Positions 6,753 to 9,823 of a stretch of DNA of 9,823 bases are shown piece by piece. The DNA lies in assembly GCA_004292705.1 (NCBI GenBank), contig RDXA01000412.1, forward strand, positions 1-9,823, given 5' to 3'. The translations under genes and the position numbers were made by a program. The stretch's first letter is position 1, and each line of letters starts with the position of its first letter. The DNA comes from Sphingomonadales bacterium (GTDB lineage: Bacteria > Pseudomonadota > Alphaproteobacteria > Sphingomonadales > Sphingomonadaceae). Under the pieces are notes generated by a model. That model was not told the origin of the DNA, searched no databases, and saw only the letters and a program-made list of their open reading frames with translations.

Positions 6753-7259
6753 ATGCGTAAAACAGCCACCATGTTCGCCGTGGTCGCCGCCATGGCCCTT
6801 GCCGCCTGCGGTTCGGAAACCTCGGGCGAATTCACCACCGAGGATGGCCAGAACGCCGAATACACCATCGACAAGGACAGCGGCGAAACCAGCATGACAG
6901 TCGATGGGCCGGATGGCACCGCCACCTTGCGCTCTGGCGCGGATGTCCCGGTCAAGCTGCCGGACGGGTTCAGCCTGTTTCCGGGATCGAAGGTGGTCAC
7001 CAACACCGTGGTCAACCAGCCCGACGGACAGGGCACGATGATCACATTCGAGGCCGCTGCCCCCGCCGACAAGGTCGTCGCCCATTACCGCGACGCAGCC
7101 AAGGCGGCCGGGTTCGATATCCAGCTGGAAATGAACACCAACGGCACGATGATGGTGGGCGGCGAGCGCGAGGCGGATGGATCAAGCCTGTCCGTGACCG
7201 CCACCAGCGGCACACCGACCACCGGGCAGATCATCATCGGTTCGAAAAAGGGCAGCTAG
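6753..7259 (+). CDS. Putative outer-membrane lipoprotein of unknown function
   Basis: I do not recognise this 168-residue protein. It begins with a short lipoprotein signal peptide (MRKTATMFAVVAAMALAAC) with lipobox LAAC and lipidated Cys19. The next residues are Gly and Ser, not Asp, so transport to the outer membrane is expected by the enterobacterial rule. The mature part is acidic and rich in Gly, Thr and Asp. It starts with repetitive-looking strands (about 25-66), continues with a VKLPDGFSLFPGSKVV segment (about 67-82), then FEAAAPADKVVAHYRDAAKAAGFDIQ (about 98-124) and two strands ending in TGQIIIGSKKG. The middle part resembles proteins in which a residue-release motif (HYRDAAKAAGF) precedes a small alpha/beta fold, but I would not assign a function. 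A strong ribosome binding site (GGGGGAG, 6739-6745) lies seven bases before the ATG. It is separated from holC by 62 nt. Confidence 0.85.
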   Translation: MRKTATMFAVVAAMALAACGSETSGEFTTEDGQNAEYTIDKDSGETSMTVDGPDGTATLRSGADVPVKLPDGFSLFPGSKVVTNTVVNQPDGQGTMITFEAAAPADKVVAHYRDAAKAAGFDIQLEMNTNGTMMVGGEREADGSSLSVTATSGTPTTGQIIIGSKKGS

Positions 7260-7288
7260 CCCCTTCCTCGTGACAGCGGAGATGTCGT

Positions 7289-7312
7289 CCGGCGGCTTTG
7301 CTCGGCTGCCGG
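7289..7312 (+). repeat. Hairpin after the lipoprotein gene
   Basis: CCGGCGGC and GCTGCCGG form an 8-bp stem (one G-U pair) around an 8-nt loop, 30 nt beyond the lipoprotein stop. No T-run follows, so it may be a transcript-end stabiliser or a weak, factor-dependent terminator. Chance pairing in G+C-rich DNA is also possible. Confidence 0.35.
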
Positions 7313-7322
7313 TGCGCTGATG

Positions 7323-7351
7323 CTTGCCATTTTGCAGCGCAGCATCTAGGG
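7323..7351 (+). promoter_or_regulatory. Candidate sigma-70 type promoter for ndk
   Basis: CTTGCC (7323-7328), a 17-bp spacer and CTAGGG (7346-7351) repeat the layout of the pepA candidate at 4503-4531. The start point would be near 7358, giving a leader of about 45 nt. The -35 matches the Sinorhizobium consensus CTTGAC at five of six positions, the -10 at three of six. It implies that ndk is transcribed on its own. Confidence 0.4.
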
Positions 7352-7402
7352 GCGCGGCCAATATCTCCCCCCACAACAAAAGACGTTCACAGGAGCATAC
7401 TC

Positions 7403-7825
7403 ATGGCGGTCACCCGCACCTTTTCGATCATCAAGCCCGACGCCACCCGCCGCAACCTGACCGGCGCGGTCACCAAGATGCTGGAAGACGCCGGCCTGCG
7501 TGTCGTCGCCTCGAAGCGCATCCACATGACCCGCGAGCAGGCCGAAGGCTTCTACGGCGTACACCGTGAGCGCCCCTTCTTTGGTGAGCTCGTCGACTTC
7601 ATGATGAGCGAGCCGGTGGTGGTGCAGGTGCTCGAAGGCGAAGACGCCGTCACCCGCAACCGCGACATCATGGGCGCGACCAACCCGGCCGACGCTGCGC
7701 CGGGCACGATCCGCAAGGAACTGGCCCTGTCGATCGGCGAGAACACCGTCCACGGTTCGGACAGCGAAGAAAACGCCGCGATCGAGATCGCGTTCTTCTT
7801 CAAGCCGGAAGAAATCGTCGGCTGA
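7403..7825 (+). CDS. ndk: Nucleoside diphosphate kinase
   Basis: Ndk transfers the gamma-phosphate of ATP to nucleoside diphosphates through a phosphohistidine and so balances the NTP and dNTP pools in the cytosol. The 140-residue product is full length. It shows TFSIIKPDA (6-14, with Lys11), the IMGATNPADAAPGTIR nucleotide-binding segment (89-104) and the catalytic His117 in the signature NTVHGSDS (114-121). The start ATG 7403 has AGGAG at 7391-7395, spaced seven bases. Earlier in-frame codons are preceded by no ribosome binding site. It has its own promoter candidate and is followed 25 nt later by a strong intrinsic terminator, so it is likely a single-gene unit. Confidence 0.98.
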   Translation: MAVTRTFSIIKPDATRRNLTGAVTKMLEDAGLRVVASKRIHMTREQAEGFYGVHRERPFFGELVDFMMSEPVVVQVLEGEDAVTRNRDIMGATNPADAAPGTIRKELALSIGENTVHGSDSEENAAIEIAFFFKPEEIVG

Positions 7826-7850
7826 TTTTTCCGCCGGATGAATAGCAAAG

Positions 7851-7877
7851 GGCCGTCCCGCTGGGGCGGCCTTTTTT
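7851..7877 (+). terminator. Rho-independent terminator of ndk
   Basis: GGCCGTCCC (7851-7859) and GGGGCGGCC (7863-7871) form a 9-bp G+C-rich stem with one G-U pair and a 3-nt loop, followed directly by six T (7872-7877). It is placed 25 nt after the ndk stop, and AAAG lies before the stem. It would terminate rightward transcription only. Confidence 0.93.
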
Positions 7878-7892
7878 CTGCCGGCTACCAAA

Positions 7893-7962
7893 CCCCGTTC
7901 GCCTCGAGCGAAGTCGAGAGGCAAGAGAGCAGGTGTCTCGACTTCGCTCGACACGAACGGGG
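7893..7962. repeat. Inverted pair of REP-like units between convergent genes
   Basis: Two 30-nt units, 7893-7922 and the reverse complement of 7933-7962, match at 26 of 30 positions and are separated by 10 nt. Together they can fold into a stem of 9 bp, a 2-nt mismatch and 16 bp, with a 16-nt loop. Each unit also folds alone, with a 5-bp stem (GCCTC/GAGGC in the first, GTGTC/GACAC in the second) around the shared loop GAGCGAAGTCGA. The four differing bases are all in this stem and compensate each other. Each unit begins with CCCCGTTC just outside the stem. From memory, GTGTCGAGCGAAGTCGAGAC-like strings are frequent between sphingomonad genes; I have not checked. The pair ends five bases from the sulfotransferase stop, so it may also shape that transcript's 3' end. 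Confidence 0.85.
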
Positions 7963-7967
7963 TGTGC

Positions 7968-9173
7968 TTAGCCCGCCCCCGCAAACCGCGCCAATTGTTC
8001 AGCGTGGGCGTGGTGGTGCCCGCCTTGGCTCGCAGCCATCGCCCGGCGCATCGCGGCCAGCGCTGCTGCCGTCAGCGCAAGGCCGAGCGCGGCGTAGCAG
8101 CGGCGCATCGCGGCCTCCCAATCGGCGTTCAATTCCTCGAAATCGAGCCGCGCGACCGGCCCCTCCCACTCGGCGAGCGCGGCGGCGATATGCTCCTCGC
8201 GCAGGGCAATCTTGTGCCGCCAGCGTGCCTCGATAGCGCCGAGATCGCAGCTGTCCGATTGCACTGCCATCTGGTTCGCCGCGAGGCTGATCGCGCTCTT
8301 CAGCACAGCCTCGTGTTCGCGCTGGGCCAGCACCAGCCGCGCGTCCGGTAACAGCGCCAGCAGCGTGTCGAGATCCTCGGCAAAGGCGGGGACCTTCATC
8401 ACGCGGGGCTTTGCAGCGATCCCGCGATGGGCCGCGTCGGTTTTGAAGATGCGGACGAATTCGCGGTATATCGGCGCGGGATCACACGCCTCGCTCCACG
8501 CCGAAAACGACGGGATATGCCACTGGCTCTCGTAGATCGAATGGTGGAGGGCGGCTGAAAGCCACGCCAGCTCCTCCTCGACCCCGCCCGCGGTCATCGG
8601 ATGGATCGACTGCATCCACGGATTGAGCAGGCCAAGCATCGCCAGCTCCACCGCACTTATCGCGCGATTAAGGCCGAACCGTGAAGGCACAGGGTGGTAA
8701 GCGTCGCAATAGCGGGTGTGCGAATGCGCCGGATCGGCCGCCAGCAGCGTGTGGATGCGGGTCGTGCCACTACGCATATGGCCGATGATGATGATCGGCG
8801 GGGCCAGCGGAGTCTCCAGAAGCTCCGGCCGTTCCAGCCACAGCGCCCCGAACGCCAGTCGATTTTTCACCACGCGGGACAACTGCCCCCAAGCCATTGC
8901 CCGGCCGAGCGGGTTGAGATCGGCCTCGGCGTCGACGGCCGCGATGATCCGCGCCAGCCGCTCGCGGAAGTCGGCGACGTCTTCGTCCGATCGCCCGCCA
9001 TGTTCCACCCGCTCGGCCCGCGCGCCATAGGGCTTGGCGGCGAAAGCCCAGAGCGCCTCGGCGTCAAGCTCCGGCGGGGGAAGCCAACCGCGCTGCCATG
9101 CGCGCCCGAGGAAATTGTTCGCTCTCTCGGCAAGCGGGCCACGCGCCAGCAGATGATCGCGAACCGGCGGCAT
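7968..9173 (-). CDS. Sulfotransferase family protein
   Basis: Predicted PAPS-dependent sulfotransferase of 401 residues, related to the bacterial Sulfotransfer_3 group; the acceptor cannot be deduced. The core begins at IIIIGHMRSGTTRIHTLL (127-144), whose RSGTT (134-138) is the 5'-phosphosulfate-binding loop. KPRVMKVPAFAEDLDTLLALLPDARLVLAQR (about 255-285) then leads to the 3'-phosphate-binding region, with Arg285 and Ser293 spaced as in the family. The residue before the Arg is Gln where His is usual (HRDP). An N-terminal helical region (1-120) and a C-terminal segment with GGHHHAHAEQ (385-393) flank the core. The ATG at 9173-9171 overlaps the stop of the purN fusion gene as TGATG, with no clear ribosome binding site, so it is probably made by re-initiation. 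The family is secure; the substrate is unknown. Confidence 0.88.
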   Translation of the reverse strand: MPPVRDHLLARGPLAERANNFLGRAWQRGWLPPPELDAEALWAFAAKPYGARAERVEHGGRSDEDVADFRERLARIIAAVDAEADLNPLGRAMAWGQLSRVVKNRLAFGALWLERPELLETPLAPPIIIIGHMRSGTTRIHTLLAADPAHSHTRYCDAYHPVPSRFGLNRAISAVELAMLGLLNPWMQSIHPMTAGGVEEELAWLSAALHHSIYESQWHIPSFSAWSEACDPAPIYREFVRIFKTDAAHRGIAAKPRVMKVPAFAEDLDTLLALLPDARLVLAQREHEAVLKSAISLAANQMAVQSDSCDLGAIEARWRHKIALREEHIAAALAEWEGPVARLDFEELNADWEAAMRRCYAALGLALTAAALAAMRRAMAASQGGHHHAHAEQLARFAGAG

Positions 9174-9823
9174 CAGAATTCGTCTGCGATGTCCATGAAA
9201 CGCGTCAGCCGCTTGGGTGCCACCATCCGCCAGCTGCGCTCAAGCCAGGTGTCGATGTCCGCCCAGTCGAGATCGGGGCGGTCGAGAATGATGCCGACCC
9301 ACCCGCTCGCGCCGTAGAAGGCGGGCTTGAAATAGATGTCGGGCTGATCTTCGACGAGGCTGTGGAGCTCGTCCATCCCGCTGGTCTTGACCAAAAGTGC
9401 GATACGCTCGTGGCCGTGGGGGCGGTCGGAGAAATAGGCGAAGTATTTGCCCGATTTCCCTTCGCCAACGCGAAAGCCCGCCGAGCCGAAGCTTTCCTGT
9501 TCGCATGTTTCCGGCAGGGCGAGTGCCCGGGCCCGCAGCTGATCGAGCAGCCAAGCGGGGTTCTTCCAGCGGCTGACGTAATCGGCGACTGCGCGCGGGT
9601 AGAGCTGGTGCTCCGCCAGCTTGACCCGCTCGGCGAGGCTGGCAGGGGTATCGCCGGGGACGATCGGCACCCGCACCTGCGCCAGCACTTGCCCCGCGTC
9701 GAGTTCGGGCGTGACCAGATGCACGCTGGTGCCGCCGTGACTGTCACCCGCCGCGATCGCGCGGGCATGGGTGTCGAGCCCCTTGTAAAGCGGCAGCAGC
9801 GAGGGGTGGATATTGAGCATCCG
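9173..9823 (-). CDS. purN: Phosphoribosylglycinamide formyltransferase fused to an MmcQ/YjbR-type domain (5' part missing)
   Basis: PurN transfers a formyl group from 10-formyl-tetrahydrofolate to GAR in purine synthesis. The window holds the C-terminal 216 residues, entering at RMLNIHPSLLPLYKGLDTH. Asn and His of NIHPSLLP, and Asp of ELDAG, correspond to catalytic Asn106, His108 and Asp144 of E. coli PurN. The PurN domain ends near VADYVSRWK, where the usual protein of about 200 residues stops. No stop codon follows; the frame runs through a short linker (WKNPAWLLDQLRA) into about 115 residues of MmcQ/YjbR type, with ALPETCEQESFGSAGFRVG, GKYFAYFS, IYFKPAFYGASGWVGIIL and ERSWRMVAPKRL. That family has a CyaY-like fold and is named for DNA binding, but its role is poorly known. 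The stop overlaps the sulfotransferase start by one base. PurN is secure; the C-terminal domain is likely. Confidence 0.9.
   Translation of the reverse strand, partial: RMLNIHPSLLPLYKGLDTHARAIAAGDSHGGTSVHLVTPELDAGQVLAQVRVPIVPGDTPASLAERVKLAEHQLYPRAVADYVSRWKNPAWLLDQLRARALALPETCEQESFGSAGFRVGEGKSGKYFAYFSDRPHGHERIALLVKTSGMDELHSLVEDQPDIYFKPAFYGASGWVGIILDRPDLDWADIDTWLERSWRMVAPKRLTRFMDIADEF

Noticed and set aside
7298..7402. N-terminal extension of Ndk
   Set aside because: Ndk proteins start at MA-xTRTFSIIKPDA; the region before 7403 holds the ribosome binding site and a promoter candidate.
7838..8236. Open frame on the plus strand across the terminator and REP-like pair
   Set aside because: It runs through a terminator and a palindrome and then antisense to the sulfotransferase; no coding features.
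1..9823. Signs of a mobile, defence or CRISPR system
   Set aside because: No transposase, integrase, nuclease, toxin-antitoxin pair, direct-repeat array, tRNA or att-like site was found; gene content and order are those of core chromosome.

Overview
The window looks like core chromosome from an alphaproteobacterium, most likely Sphingomonadales and perhaps an Erythrobacter/Porphyrobacter-type organism. This rests on high G+C, the style of the LptD, SurA, PepA and Ndk proteins, sphingomonad-like promoter candidates, and an intergenic palindrome of a kind I associate with sphingomonads. The taxonomic call is inference; no 16S or other marker is present.

Left part (1-4499, minus strand) is an envelope/cofactor operon read right to left: lptD (LPS assembly barrel), a 185-nt structured spacer, surA (periplasmic chaperone for outer-membrane proteins, including LptD), then pdxA (vitamin B6 synthesis), which overlaps the surA stop and runs off the left edge. 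This is the same order as the enterobacterial lptD-surA-pdxA operon. A 134-nt divergent region (4500-4633) separates lptD from the plus-strand genes and carries a promoter candidate for pepA and a small palindrome.

Middle part (4634-7825, plus strand) is pepA (leucyl aminopeptidase), a 46-49-residue DUF2256 zinc-ribbon protein, holC (DNA polymerase III chi subunit; ATGA overlap with DUF2256), an uncharacterised small lipoprotein, and ndk (nucleoside diphosphate kinase). The ndk gene has its own promoter candidate and ends at a strong intrinsic terminator (7851-7877).

Right part (7893-9823) has a 70-nt pair of inverted REP-like units lying between the convergent ends of ndk and a sulfotransferase. 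On the minus strand there follow the sulfotransferase and, upstream of it with a one-base TGATG overlap, a purN gene whose product is fused to a C-terminal MmcQ/YjbR-type domain. The purN 5' end lies beyond the window.

Most of the window is ordinary housekeeping sequence and I found no defence system, phage, IS element, CRISPR array, tRNA or rRNA. The points most worth a second look are the REP-like pair with compensatory changes, the PurN-MmcQ/YjbR fusion coupled to a sulfotransferase, the DUF2256 start codon (a strong Shine-Dalgarno placed for an ATC codon), and the folded lptD-surA spacer.
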